The notes under the pieces were generated by a model. It did not search any database and was not told where the DNA came from. It worked only from the letters and a program-made list of their open reading frames with translations. From positions 1 through 49,366 of the forward strand of contig DATGUS010000013.1 of assembly GCA_035301245.1 (NCBI GenBank): a stretch of 49,366 nucleotides of DNA. The letters run 5' to 3'. The position numbers and the translations under genes are program-made. Of the stretch, positions 17,927 to 26,538 are shown one piece after another; the first letter of the stretch is position 1, and every line of letters begins with the position of its first letter. This DNA comes from Alloiococcus sp035301245 (GTDB lineage: Bacteria > Bacillota > Bacilli > Lactobacillales > Carnobacteriaceae_A).

Positions 17927-17954
17927 GACACTATATTTTAAAGGTGGTGAGGGC

Positions 17955-19010
17955 TTGTTAAATGATCCGTTTAATAAATTATTGATATTGTCTATGTATA
18001 ATAAAATAACAAATACAGGACAAATCCATAATGTTCTTACCGGCAGAACAACACCTTCTATTTTATTTTTAGTTGAAGTGAATCAGTGGCATCATTTATA
18101 TGGTTTATTTCCTAAAATTTCTAGGGAATCCATTGCCGAACTACATCAAGTTTATTTGAATAATTGTTATATTGAAAAAGTGGATAAAAAATTTCAATTG
18201 ACAGATAAATCTAGAACTTATTTCTTTAATAAAACTGACTTAACTCATGTAGATGATGGACCGAAAAGATTTGACACAGCAGTTTTTATTGAAGATTTTT
18301 GGTCGATGATCCGATTTGTATCACAAGTTATTTCCGAAAAAACTTACCGTTCTAATCAATATATTCCTCATCGCAATGACTTAACATCTCACTTGTTGAT
18401 AAAACAAATACTTAATGAGACTGATTCTATTGAAAAAAAATGGGCGTACGAACAATATCGTCTTTTTGAGAAATTATCGAATAATCATTCAATGATTTTA
18501 GCTAATTCATTATCCGGTCATCAATTAAATGGTTTAACATTAGAGCAGATAGCACGGCTTAAAAAAGTTTCACCTGGAGAAGTTTATTTCAATAAACTAC
18601 AAGCAATAAGTAATTATCTCAATCAAATTATAGATAACAGCGAACTGTCGTTGCATCAATATGTTTTAGAAGATATGTTAAAACGATACAATTTTGGATT
18701 AACTTCTAGTGCTTATCATACACTTGAGTTATTATCCAATGATCTTTCGATCAATGAAATCGCGAGAAAAAAGCGTGTAAAACAATCAACTATTAAAGAG
18801 CATATTTTAGAAATAGCCATTAAGTTACCCCAGATAAATTTACTTTATCTCGTTCCTGAAGAGATGAAAAAACAATTAAATAATTATTTTGATCAAACTA
18901 CAAAACGACAATTTAAAGAGATAGTTGAGAGAATATCTAATTTAGAATTTTATCAATATCGATTAATGGAACTAGAATGGATTAGGAGGAGCAATAAGGA
19001 TGAGAAATAA
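17955..19010 (+). CDS. YpbB-like helix-turn-helix protein
   Basis: A 351-aa protein of the type found directly before recQ in Bacillus (YpbB) and staphylococci. No enzyme motif is visible. The C-terminal part has a helix-turn-helix-like stretch, LLSNDLSINEIARKKRVK followed by QSTIKEHILEIAIKLP, similar to the DNA-binding tails attached to some RecQ proteins. TTG 17955 is chosen because AAGGTGGTGA lies 4-13 nt upstream. The in-frame ATG at 17925 sits inside the -10 element of the promoter, so it cannot be in the mRNA made there. The end overlaps recQ by 11 nt, so the two are coupled and a joint role in DNA repair is likely (inference). Confidence 0.72.
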   Translation: MLNDPFNKLLILSMYNKITNTGQIHNVLTGRTTPSILFLVEVNQWHHLYGLFPKISRESIAELHQVYLNNCYIEKVDKKFQLTDKSRTYFFNKTDLTHVDDGPKRFDTAVFIEDFWSMIRFVSQVISEKTYRSNQYIPHRNDLTSHLLIKQILNETDSIEKKWAYEQYRLFEKLSNNHSMILANSLSGHQLNGLTLEQIARLKKVSPGEVYFNKLQAISNYLNQIIDNSELSLHQYVLEDMLKRYNFGLTSSAYHTLELLSNDLSINEIARKKRVKQSTIKEHILEIAIKLPQINLLYLVPEEMKKQLNNYFDQTTKRQFKEIVERISNLEFYQYRLMELEWIRRSNKDEK

Positions 19011-20457
19011 CTTAGAAGCTCTTTTATATCAACAGTTTGGCTATAACTCATTTAGAGAAGGTCAAAAAGAAGCGATTGAATCCGTTATGGAAGATAAAGA
19101 TACGCTTGTTATTTTACCAACTGGATCTGGAAAATCTATTTGCTATCAACTTTATCCATTTATTATGAGCGGAACAACCATCATTGTGTCACCGTTACTA
19201 TCATTAATGCAAGATCAAGTAAATAAATTAAGGGCATACGGCATTAAAGAAGTTTGCGCATTAAATAGTCTTGTAACTCGAAAAGAAAAGCAATATATTT
19301 ATAAACATTTAGCCTCTTATAAATATATTTTTCTTTCTCCCGAGATGTTATCAATGCCTAATGTAGTTGATCAGTTGAAAAAGATCCGAGTAAATTTATT
19401 AGTTGTTGATGAAGCTCATTGTGTGACGCAATGGGGGATGGACTTTAGACCTGATTACCTAGATATTGCTAAGTTTAGAGAACAGGTGAAGACACCACCA
19501 ATTATGGCATTAACTGCTACTGCAACGAAGCGTGTTCAAGATGAGATCAAACAACTGCTCCATTTTAAAAAGCAACATCAAACGATTGAAACAACAGTTG
19601 ACCGGCCAGAAATCAAATTAGCTTTCGAAAAAGTTTCCCAAGCAGATAAAGACAATCGGCTATTAGAAATTGTAAAACAAATTCAAAAACCGGGAATTAT
19701 TTACTTTTCAAGTAAACAAAAAGCTAACGAAATAACTGATATGTTAATAGAAGAAGGTCAGTTAAATGCTGAAAGCTATCATGCAGATAAAGAGAGTCAG
19801 GATAAAATAACAATCCAAAATCAATTCTTAGAAAATCAACTGCAAGTAATTTGTGCAACATCTGCATTTGGAATGGGTGTTAACAAAAAAGATATAAAAT
19901 TTGTGATTCATTATCATATACCAGGTAGTCCAGAAATGTATCTTCAAGAAATAGGAAGATGTAGTCGTAATAAAGAACCGGGTCTTGCGTTAACATTGTA
20001 TAGTCCTGGAGATGAAAATATTCAACGATTTTTGAAGAATGAATCTATTCCAGAGCCGAACACCATTCAATATGTCTATCACTATTATAATCAAGTGAAA
20101 AATACAGAAGATGTACAATTTAAATTAATCAAGTATTTTTATAAAAACGGTTATTCAGTTGAAGAAACAATCCAATACTTTAATGACCGAAAAGAATCAG
20201 TGAATAATCAAATCAGTTATCTGTTAAGCTTGATAGGTACACAACAGTGTAAACGAAGTTATTTGCTTAACTATTTTGACGAAACTAAGAACAAGCCATT
20301 ATCTTTTTGTTGCAGTCAATGTCAACCCAATTTAATTACACAATTTTACACCCAAGAAAACATATCTAACACCCAAGAAAAATTACAATCGTTTCATAAA
20401 ATTTTAAAAAGTTTATACAATCTAGATACAACTAGTTGTAAGAGTATGTTAAAATAA
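19000..20457 (+). CDS. recQ: RecQ-family ATP-dependent DNA helicase (RecS-like)
   Basis: A 3'-5' superfamily 2 helicase for repair and fork restart. Motifs in order: motif 0 GYNSFREGQKEAI, Walker A LPTGSGKS (39-46), DEAH box VVDEAHC (D137-H140), TATATKR (motif III), and motifs V-VI in ATSAFGMGVNKKDI and EIGRCSRNKEPG. A C-terminal zinc segment (QQCKRSYLLNYFDE then FCCSQC) follows. At 485 aa it lacks an HRDC domain, like the short RecS form. Translation starts inside the end of the preceding gene, with AGGAGG upstream. Confidence 0.92.
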   Translation: MRNNLEALLYQQFGYNSFREGQKEAIESVMEDKDTLVILPTGSGKSICYQLYPFIMSGTTIIVSPLLSLMQDQVNKLRAYGIKEVCALNSLVTRKEKQYIYKHLASYKYIFLSPEMLSMPNVVDQLKKIRVNLLVVDEAHCVTQWGMDFRPDYLDIAKFREQVKTPPIMALTATATKRVQDEIKQLLHFKKQHQTIETTVDRPEIKLAFEKVSQADKDNRLLEIVKQIQKPGIIYFSSKQKANEITDMLIEEGQLNAESYHADKESQDKITIQNQFLENQLQVICATSAFGMGVNKKDIKFVIHYHIPGSPEMYLQEIGRCSRNKEPGLALTLYSPGDENIQRFLKNESIPEPNTIQYVYHYYNQVKNTEDVQFKLIKYFYKNGYSVEETIQYFNDRKESVNNQISYLLSLIGTQQCKRSYLLNYFDETKNKPLSFCCSQCQPNLITQFYTQENISNTQEKLQSFHKILKSLYNLDTTSCKSMLK

Positions 20458-20484
20458 AGTGGCATGAGATAAGGAGGATAGATC

Positions 20485-21054
20485 ATGTCTAACGATCAAA
20501 AAAATAAAGAAAAATTATGGTCAAAAAAATTTGATGAAGAATTAGAAAATTACGAGCAGCAAAGAAAATCTCGAACAAGTCAACGTAGCAAGACAGGTGT
20601 TTCTCCTATCTTAACTATTGCAGTTGTTCTTTTAGGATTATTGATTGCGATAATTATATTTTCATATGTCTTCACTCGAGGCAGAGAGCCTGTAAATCCG
20701 CAAGATCCGACTGAGCAGATCGCTATTCAAGAAACTGAAGAACAAGAAGAATCAGTAGAAGAGACAGAAGAGCCGGAGCCAGAACCAGAACCAGAGCCGG
20801 AGCCAGAACCAGAGCCGGAGCCAGAACCGGAGCCAGAGCCAGAGCCAGAACCAGAACCAGAACCGGAGCCAGAGCCAGAGCCCGAACCAGAATCAGAACC
20901 GGAACCAGAATACAACACTTATGTCGTTAAACCGAAAGATAACTTATATCGAATTGCTCTTAACCACGGTATGTCATTAGATGAATTACGTCAGATTAAT
21001 GGACTAGCACCTGGAGCAACTATCCAGCCGGGTGATGAATTAAGAGTGTATTAA
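20485..21054 (+). CDS. Membrane-anchored LysM protein with Glu-Pro repeat (YpbE/EbpS-like)
   Basis: A 189-aa protein. Residues 1-40 are charged and cytoplasmic, residues about 41-63 (VSPILTIAVVLLGLLIAI) form one membrane helix, a very acidic linker follows, residues 96-141 are a Glu-Pro repeat, and residues about 146-189 are a LysM domain (YVVKPKDNLYRIALNHGMSL) that should bind peptidoglycan. No signal peptidase site is seen, so the domain is displayed outside the membrane. The position between recQ and cmk and the architecture match YpbE of Bacillus and EbpS of S. aureus, but the long EP tract is not part of the usual description. Elastin binding is not implied. Confidence 0.85.
   Translation: MSNDQKNKEKLWSKKFDEELENYEQQRKSRTSQRSKTGVSPILTIAVVLLGLLIAIIIFSYVFTRGREPVNPQDPTEQIAIQETEEQEESVEETEEPEPEPEPEPEPEPEPEPEPEPEPEPEPEPEPEPEPEPEPESEPEPEYNTYVVKPKDNLYRIALNHGMSLDELRQINGLAPGATIQPGDELRVY
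20770..20907 (+). repeat. Hexanucleotide repeat, 23 units coding Glu-Pro
   Basis: Units are GAR-CCN: 22 code Glu-Pro and one near the end codes Glu-Ser (GAATCA). Codons alternate between GAG/GAA and CCA/CCG/CCC, and the tract is much richer in GC than its surroundings. The reverse strand reads as a Gly-Ser repeat, which is only a shadow. Confidence 0.95.
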
Positions 21055-21069
21055 TACAGGAGAGATAGT

Positions 21070-21744
21070 TTGAAAAAATATATAACAGTAGCCATTGATG
21101 GACCAGCTTCTTCAGGAAAGAGTACTGTAGCTAAGTTAGTTGCTAAAGAACAAGGTTATATTTATATCGATACGGGAGCTATGTATCGTGCGATTACTTT
21201 AAAAGCTATTCGTAAAGGAATTGACTTGCAAAACCAAAAGCAACTGTATAGTTTATTAAAAAAAACGGAAATTTCTTTTGATAAACAAGATGAAAAGCAA
21301 CATACTTTACTAGATGGTGAGGATGTTACAAGTGCTATTCGCCAAACAGATGTAACAAATAATGTTTCTATTGTATCTAGTCACAGAAGCATTCGAAAAG
21401 AATTAGTTTCAAGACAGAAAGAGATGTCAAAAGATCATAGCGTGGTGATGGATGGTCGCGATATTGGGACTGTTGTATTACCTGAAGCTACACTGAAAAT
21501 TTTTCTCGTAGCAGATGCTGAGGAACGTGCAAAAAGACGTTATGAAGAAAATATTGAACAGGGCATAGATGCTGATTATGAAACAATATTAGAAGAAATT
21601 AAGCAACGAGATAACTATGATGCTACACGTAAAGAATCACCACTTAAAAAAGCCCAGGATGCCAAAGTGATTGATTCAACATCATTATCAATTGAAGAAG
21701 TAAAAAATGAAGTATTAGAACTTCTTCAAAAAAATATGAATTAA
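21070..21744 (+). CDS. cmk: Cytidylate kinase
   Basis: It phosphorylates CMP and dCMP for nucleotide supply. The P-loop is in VAIDGPASSGKST (residues 7-19), then YIDTGAMYRAITLKA, the CMP-binding MDGRDIGTVVLPEA, and the lid ERAKRRYEE. The 224 aa are normal. The start is TTG with CAGGAGAGA just upstream. It precedes rpsA as in most Firmicutes and proteobacteria. Confidence 0.95.
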   Translation: MKKYITVAIDGPASSGKSTVAKLVAKEQGYIYIDTGAMYRAITLKAIRKGIDLQNQKQLYSLLKKTEISFDKQDEKQHTLLDGEDVTSAIRQTDVTNNVSIVSSHRSIRKELVSRQKEMSKDHSVVMDGRDIGTVVLPEATLKIFLVADAEERAKRRYEENIEQGIDADYETILEEIKQRDNYDATRKESPLKKAQDAKVIDSTSLSIEEVKNEVLELLQKNMN

Positions 21745-21767
21745 ACCCTACAAAATAGATTATTTTA

Positions 21768-21797
21768 TTGGCAATTTGTTTTGGTATTCGATATAAT
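21768..21797 (+). promoter_or_regulatory. Promoter for rpsA
   Basis: TTGGCA (21768-21773), an 18-nt spacer and a perfect TATAAT (21792-21797), with a leader of about 40 nt. rpsA can thus be transcribed apart from cmk. Confidence 0.7.
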
Positions 21798-21841
21798 AGT
21801 ATCTGTATGTAGGAAATATTGCATTGGGAGGACAACGAAAT

Positions 21842-23101
21842 ATGTCAGAAGAGAATAAAAACGTACAAAATGAATCAATGGACGACGTAATGAAAGAAGT
21901 CGTTGATATAAAACCTGGAGATTTAGTTTCTGGTGAAGTTTTAACAATCGATAGCGATAAAAATGTTGTTGTTGGTTTAGGTGGAGGACAAGAAGGTGTT
22001 ATTCCTCTACGTGAAATCTCAGCATCTCGCGTGGAAGATCCAAGCGAAGTTGTTGAAATTGGAGATACCATTGAAGTTGTTGTACTTCGCGACGTTAAAG
22101 ATAAAGAACAAGGTAGCTTAATCTTATCCAAACGTAGTGTAGATCAACAACGTATATGGAATGAATTACAAGAAAAAGCTGATAATGATGAAGTTATTGA
22201 AGCAAAAGTAACTCGTGTTGTTAAAGGCGGCGTTACAGTAGATTTAGGCGTACGTGGCTTCGTACCTGCGTCATTATTAGACACTAAATTCGTTAGTGAT
22301 TTAAGCGAATTTGAAGGTAACACTTATGAATTCAAGATTATTGAAATCGATCCTAATGATCGTCAATTAATTCTTTCGCGTAAAGCTTTATTAAAAAATC
22401 AAGAAGCTGAAGAACGTCAAGAAGCATTAGAAAATCTTGAAGAAGGATCAGTTGTTACTGGTACTGTAGTCCGATTAACTAACTTTGGTGCTTTTGTTAA
22501 CTTAGGTGGTGTAGATGGTTTAGTGCATGTTTCTGAAATTGCTCATGAACGTATTAATCACCCAGGTGATCGTTTAGAAAAAGGTCAAGAAGTAGAAGTT
22601 AAAGTGTTAAGCGTAGATGCTGAAAGAGAACGTGTTTCATTATCAATCAAAGACACTTTACCTGGACCATGGGATAACGTTGAAGAAGAATTCGAAGTTG
22701 GTTCAACAGTAACTGGTACTGTAAAACGTATCACAGACTTCGGAGCATTTGTAGAATTAAAACCAGGGGTTGAAGGCTTAGTTCACATTTCTGAGTTAGA
22801 TCATAAACACGTAGAAACACCTCACGAAGTTGTTTCTACTGATGAAGAAGTAGAAGTGAAAGTTTTAGACGTTGATGCTGATCGAGAACGTGTATCATTA
22901 AGTATTAAAGCTCTTAAGGAAGCGCCTAAACGTGAAGAACGTACAGAAAATTCTAACAAATCATCAAACCGTAATAACAAAAAGAATTCTTCAGCGAATA
23001 TTAAACAACCATCATTACGTGATGAAGATAGTGAATCTACATTTAAAGTTGGAGACCAGATTGGAGAACAATTATCAGGTTTAACTTTTGACGAAGAATA
23101 A
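21842..23101 (+). CDS. rpsA: 30S ribosomal protein S1 homolog
   Basis: An RNA-binding protein with four S1 domains (near GDLVSGEVLTIDSDKNVVVG, EAKVTRVVKGGVTVDLGVRG, GTVVRLTNFGAFVNLGG and GTVKRITDFGAFVELKPG). It is shorter than the six-domain E. coli S1, as in other Firmicutes, and its tie to the ribosome there is weaker. The last ~60 residues are Asn/Lys/Ser-rich and likely unstructured. ATG 21842 has GGGAGG at 21826-21831 and gives 419 aa; an ATG at 21824 lies before that site and is rejected. Confidence 0.93.
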   Translation: MSEENKNVQNESMDDVMKEVVDIKPGDLVSGEVLTIDSDKNVVVGLGGGQEGVIPLREISASRVEDPSEVVEIGDTIEVVVLRDVKDKEQGSLILSKRSVDQQRIWNELQEKADNDEVIEAKVTRVVKGGVTVDLGVRGFVPASLLDTKFVSDLSEFEGNTYEFKIIEIDPNDRQLILSRKALLKNQEAEERQEALENLEEGSVVTGTVVRLTNFGAFVNLGGVDGLVHVSEIAHERINHPGDRLEKGQEVEVKVLSVDAERERVSLSIKDTLPGPWDNVEEEFEVGSTVTGTVKRITDFGAFVELKPGVEGLVHISELDHKHVETPHEVVSTDEEVEVKVLDVDADRERVSLSIKALKEAPKREERTENSNKSSNRNNKKNSSANIKQPSLRDEDSESTFKVGDQIGEQLSGLTFDEE

Positions 23102-23118
23102 GAATGATTTTTAAGATT

Positions 23119-23170
23119 ACCTATCTAGCGCACTGATTTTTTCAGCCTGTCGCTGGGTAGGTATCTTTTG
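23119..23170 (+). terminator. Terminator after rpsA
   Basis: acctatctagcg (23119-23130) pairs with cgctgggtaggt (23151-23162) with two G-T pairs; a small CTG/CAG hairpin sits inside the loop. The tail ATCTTTTG is only moderately T-rich. Confidence 0.7.
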
Positions 23171-23212
23171 TTTATAAGATAAATTATAAATAAAAAGAAA
23201 GTTGGTGAGAAA

Positions 23213-24526
23213 ATGGTCAAACCATTAGTTGCTATTATAGGTAGGCCGAATGTTGGTAAGTCTACAATTTTTAACCGCATTGTAGGAGAACGTTTATCGA
23301 TTGTTCAAGATGAGCCAGGAGTGACAAGAGATCGCTTATACGCTGATGCTGAATGGTTAGGAAGAGAATTTTCTGTTATTGATACCGGTGGTATCACTTT
23401 CGATGATCAACCACTTCATAAAGAAATTAAAATACAAGCAGAAATTGCAATTGAAGAAGCTGATATTATTGTCATGGTAACCAATGTTCAAGATGGGATT
23501 TCGGATTTAGATGATCAAGTTGCACCTATTTTACAACAGTCAAATAAGCCGGTGATTCTAGCTGTAAACAAGACAGATAACCCAGAGCTTCGAACTGATA
23601 TTTATCAATTCTATGCACTTGGATTAGGTGATCCATTACCTGTATCTGGTGCACATGGATTAGGATTTGGTGATTTACTAGACAAAATTGTCAAAAAATT
23701 CCCTGATTTACCGAATATAGAATATGATGATGACACAATTAAGTTTTCGTTAATTGGACGTCCAAACGTTGGTAAGTCAAGTTTAGTAAATGCCATAATC
23801 GGTGAGGACCGAGTGATTGTCTCCAATATTGAAGGAACCACCCGTGATGCTGTTGATACACCGTTTATGACTAATGACGGCCAGGAGTATGTCATGATTG
23901 ATACAGCGGGTATAAGACGACGCGGGAAAGTTTACGAAAAAACTGAAAAATACTCAGTGATGAGAGCTCAAAGAGCCATCGAACGCTCAGATATTGTTTT
24001 ATGTGTTATTGACGCTGAAACTGGCATACGTGAACAAGATAAAAAAGTATTTGGATATGCTCATGAAGCTGGCAAAGGGATCATTATTTTAGTAAATAAA
24101 TGGGATACAGTAGAGAAAGACTCTAATACGATGAGAGATTTTGAATTAAAAGTACGTGATCAATTTAGATATTTACACTATGCACCGATTTTATTTGTAT
24201 CGGCAAAAACAAAACAACGTCTGAAGTTGATTCCGGAATTAATAGATCGAGTTTATCATAATCGTACTCAGCGTATTCAGTCATCTATCTTAAATGATGT
24301 AATGATGGATGCTGTTGCAACTAACCCGACACCAACAAAGAATGGTCGCCGTTTGAAAATTTATTATGGGACCCAAGTGTCAACCAGTCCACCTACATTT
24401 GTGGTTTTTGTGAACGATCCTGAATTGATGCACTTCTCATATGTAAGGTTTTTAGAGAACCGATTTAGAGAAACATTTGACTTCTTTGGGACACCAGTTC
24501 ATATCATTCCAAGATCACGAAAATAA
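23213..24526 (+). CDS. der: Ribosome-assembly GTPase Der (EngA)
   Basis: A tandem GTPase needed for 50S maturation. The first G domain has GRPNVGKS at residues 10-17, IDTGGITF and NKTD. The second has GRPNVGKSS from residue 182, IDTAGIRRRGK and NKWD. A C-terminal KH-like domain (KIYYGTQVSTSPPTFVVF) follows. The 437 aa are standard. GTTGGTGAG lies before the ATG. It sits between rpsA and hup, as in staphylococci. Confidence 0.97.
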   Translation: MVKPLVAIIGRPNVGKSTIFNRIVGERLSIVQDEPGVTRDRLYADAEWLGREFSVIDTGGITFDDQPLHKEIKIQAEIAIEEADIIVMVTNVQDGISDLDDQVAPILQQSNKPVILAVNKTDNPELRTDIYQFYALGLGDPLPVSGAHGLGFGDLLDKIVKKFPDLPNIEYDDDTIKFSLIGRPNVGKSSLVNAIIGEDRVIVSNIEGTTRDAVDTPFMTNDGQEYVMIDTAGIRRRGKVYEKTEKYSVMRAQRAIERSDIVLCVIDAETGIREQDKKVFGYAHEAGKGIIILVNKWDTVEKDSNTMRDFELKVRDQFRYLHYAPILFVSAKTKQRLKLIPELIDRVYHNRTQRIQSSILNDVMMDAVATNPTPTKNGRRLKIYYGTQVSTSPPTFVVFVNDPELMHFSYVRFLENRFRETFDFFGTPVHIIPRSRK

Positions 24527-24560
24527 TTTACTTTTATCGAATGAATATAGATTAAAATCA

Positions 24561-24589
24561 TTGCAGTAGCAACGTTTATATGGTACATT
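24561..24589 (+). promoter_or_regulatory. Promoter for hup
   Basis: TTGCAG (24561-24566), a 17-nt spacer ending in TGG and TACATT (24584-24589), so the -10 is extended. The leader to hup is about 87 nt and includes the palindrome at 24634. Confidence 0.6.
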
Positions 24590-24633
24590 ACTATTGTGTT
24601 GTCAGAAATGACTAACTCATTTATTTACTAAAC

Positions 24634-24654
24634 TAAAATGATTTAATCATTTTA
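24634..24654 (+). repeat. Perfect 21-bp palindrome in the hup leader
   Basis: TAAAATGATT and AATCATTTTA flank a single T at 24644. It is 12 nt before the AGGAGGTG ribosome site and has no T-run after it, so it is not a typical terminator. It could be a protein-binding site or a leader hairpin. Confidence 0.7.
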
Positions 24655-24682
24655 ATGTTTATTCACAGGAGGTGAAAAGTCT

Positions 24683-24961
24683 ATGGCAAACAAATCAGAA
24701 TTAATTGAAAAAGTTGCTTCAGCAACTGACTTAACTAAAAAAGATGCATCAGCAGCAGTAGAAGCTGTATTTGACACAATTACTGAAACTTTATCAAATG
24801 AAGAAAAAGTTCAAATTATTGGCTTCGGTACTTTTGAGGTTCGTGAACGTGCAGCACGTAAAGGACGTAACCCACAAACAGGTGAAGAAATTCAAATTCC
24901 TGCAAGCAAAGTACCTGCATTCAAAGCTGGTAAAGCATTAAAAGAAGCAGTTAAAAAATAA
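24683..24961 (+). CDS. hup: DNA-binding protein HU
   Basis: A nucleoid-compacting histone-like dimer. It opens MANKSELIEKVASATDLTKKDA and contains GFGTFEVRERAARKGRNPQT, the HU signature of the DNA-bending arm. The 92 aa are typical. A very strong AGGAGGTG site lies eight bases before the ATG, fitting high expression. Single gene with its own promoter and terminator. Confidence 0.97.
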   Translation: MANKSELIEKVASATDLTKKDASAAVEAVFDTITETLSNEEKVQIIGFGTFEVRERAARKGRNPQTGEEIQIPASKVPAFKAGKALKEAVKK

Positions 24962-24970
24962 TTTTAAAAG

Positions 24971-25006
24971 AAAAGATCGAACTTGTAATTAAGTTCGATC
25001 TTTTTT
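24971..25006 (+). terminator. Terminator after hup
   Basis: aaaagatcgaactt and aagttcgatctttt form a perfect 14-bp stem with a 6-nt loop, ending in a run of T. Confidence 0.95.
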
Positions 25007-25048
25007 ATTTATTGGTCTATACCTATATTAAAAATCAAGGAGACAAAA

Positions 25049-26392
25049 ATGACTACCACTACAAAGCAAGATATACTAAAAGATATTAAAGACAATAATA
25101 TCCGTTTCTTACGTTTAATGTTTACGGATATTCTAGGAACTGTGAAAAATGTGGAAGTTCCAGTTTCTCAAATTGAAAAAGTATTAAACAATGAGATGAT
25201 GTTTGATGGCTCATCTATCGAAGGCTTTGTTCGAGTTAGTGAGTCAGATATGTATTTAATTCCAGACCTAAATACATGGCTAGTTTTTCCATGGGAAGTG
25301 AATACTACAAAACCTTCTAAAGTTGCTAGACTAATTTGTGATGTCTATAATTCAGATGGTTCCGTATTTTCAGGAGATCCCAGAGGGAACTTAAAACGAT
25401 TACTCAAAGAAGCAAATGACAGAGGATTCACGTCGTTTAACTTAGGTCCAGAACCGGAATTCTTTTTAATGAAATTTAATGAAGATGGCAGTGTGTCAGA
25501 TACATTAAATGATCATGGTGGTTATTTTGATCTAGCACCAACTGACTTGGCAGAAAACTGCCGAAGAGACATTGTGCTTGAACTTCAAGAGTTAGGGTTT
25601 GAAATTGAAGCTAGTCACCACGAAGGAGCGCCTGGCCAACATGAAATTGACTGGCAATATGCAAATGCAGTCGAAGCATGCGATAATATCCAAACCTTTA
25701 AATTAATTGTGAAAACGGTAGCTAGAAAACATAATTTACATGCAACATTTATGCCCAAACCAATGGAAGGGATTCACGGCTCTGGTATGCATATGAATAT
25801 ATCGTTGTTTAAAGGAAATCAAAATGCTTTTGTTTCTCCGAATGATGAAACAGAATTATCACAAACGGCTCATCAATTTATGGCCGGATTAATTAAACAT
25901 GCAAAAGCTTATACAGCAGTAACTAATCCACTAGTTAACTCATACAAACGTTTGTCTTCGGGATTTGAAGCACCGAATGCGATTGCGTGGTCAAAACAAA
26001 ATAGAACCCCTATGCTTCGTGTACCTAATTCACATGGGAATTCTAAACGTTTAGAAATTCGTTCTGTAGACCCTTCTGCTAATCCATACTTGGCACTTTC
26101 TGTTTTATTAAAAGCAGGTTTAGACGGCATTGATAACGAACTTTCTGTACCTGAACCAAAAACGCAAAATATGTATGAATTATCACGTCACGAGATGAAT
26201 GTTGAAGGAATCGACATTTTACCGACGAATCTCAAAGAAGCTATTACTGAGATGAAAAAAAGCCAAGTGATTCAAGATGCCCTTGGAAAACATATCTTTA
26301 AAAATTTTGTTGATTTAAAAACTCACGAATGGGAAGATTTCTCTAATGCAGTGACCGACTGGGAAAAAAATAAATATTTAGAACTCTATTAA
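25049..26392 (+). CDS. glnA: Glutamine synthetase, type I
   Basis: It makes glutamine from glutamate, ammonia and ATP as a dodecamer. There is an N-terminal beta-Grasp domain (NIRFLRLMFTDILGTVKNVE), the latch loop MMFDGSSIEGFVRV, the catalytic GPEPEFFLM, the ATP/metal site PKPMEGIHGSGMHMN and NPYLALSVLLKAGLDG. The 447 aa fit the short type I-alpha enzymes, which are not adenylylated. AAGGAGAC lies before the ATG. There is no glnR gene next to it and no GlnR operator (TGTNAN7TNACA) in the short gap behind the hup terminator, which is unusual for this order. Confidence 0.95.
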   Translation: MTTTTKQDILKDIKDNNIRFLRLMFTDILGTVKNVEVPVSQIEKVLNNEMMFDGSSIEGFVRVSESDMYLIPDLNTWLVFPWEVNTTKPSKVARLICDVYNSDGSVFSGDPRGNLKRLLKEANDRGFTSFNLGPEPEFFLMKFNEDGSVSDTLNDHGGYFDLAPTDLAENCRRDIVLELQELGFEIEASHHEGAPGQHEIDWQYANAVEACDNIQTFKLIVKTVARKHNLHATFMPKPMEGIHGSGMHMNISLFKGNQNAFVSPNDETELSQTAHQFMAGLIKHAKAYTAVTNPLVNSYKRLSSGFEAPNAIAWSKQNRTPMLRVPNSHGNSKRLEIRSVDPSANPYLALSVLLKAGLDGIDNELSVPEPKTQNMYELSRHEMNVEGIDILPTNLKEAITEMKKSQVIQDALGKHIFKNFVDLKTHEWEDFSNAVTDWEKNKYLELY

Positions 26393-26429
26393 TAATATAA
26401 GTCGAAATTATATAAAATGACAATGACAG

Positions 26430-26444
26430 ATCATTTTAAATGAT
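26430..26444 (+). repeat. Short palindrome downstream of glnA
   Basis: ATCATTT and AAATGAT flank one T and are followed by AAAAAA. It lies in the 410-base gap 26393-26802, which holds no gene: this palindrome, the terminator at 26505, an AT-rich filler (26539-26689) in which I see nothing, then the ptb promoter and cre site. Confidence 0.4.
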
Positions 26445-26504
26445 AAAAAACAGGAATAATAGTTAATATTTAATGATAAAGTTAACAGCTTCAAAAATTA
26501 TATT

Positions 26505-26538
26505 AAAACATGCATGATAAATATCATGCATGTTTTTT
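26505..26538 (+). terminator. Terminator downstream of glnA
   Basis: aaaacatgcatgata and tatcatgcatgtttt form a perfect 15-bp stem with a 2-nt apex, followed by T. It lies about 110 nt past the glnA stop. Confidence 0.9.

Noticed and set aside
20770..20907. Possible CRISPR or satellite array
   Set aside because: The units are six bases with no spacers and lie inside a coding frame.
20727..20918. Minus-strand 63-residue Gly-Ser repeat reading frame
   Set aside because: It is the complement of the Glu-Pro hexamer repeat and has no ribosome site.
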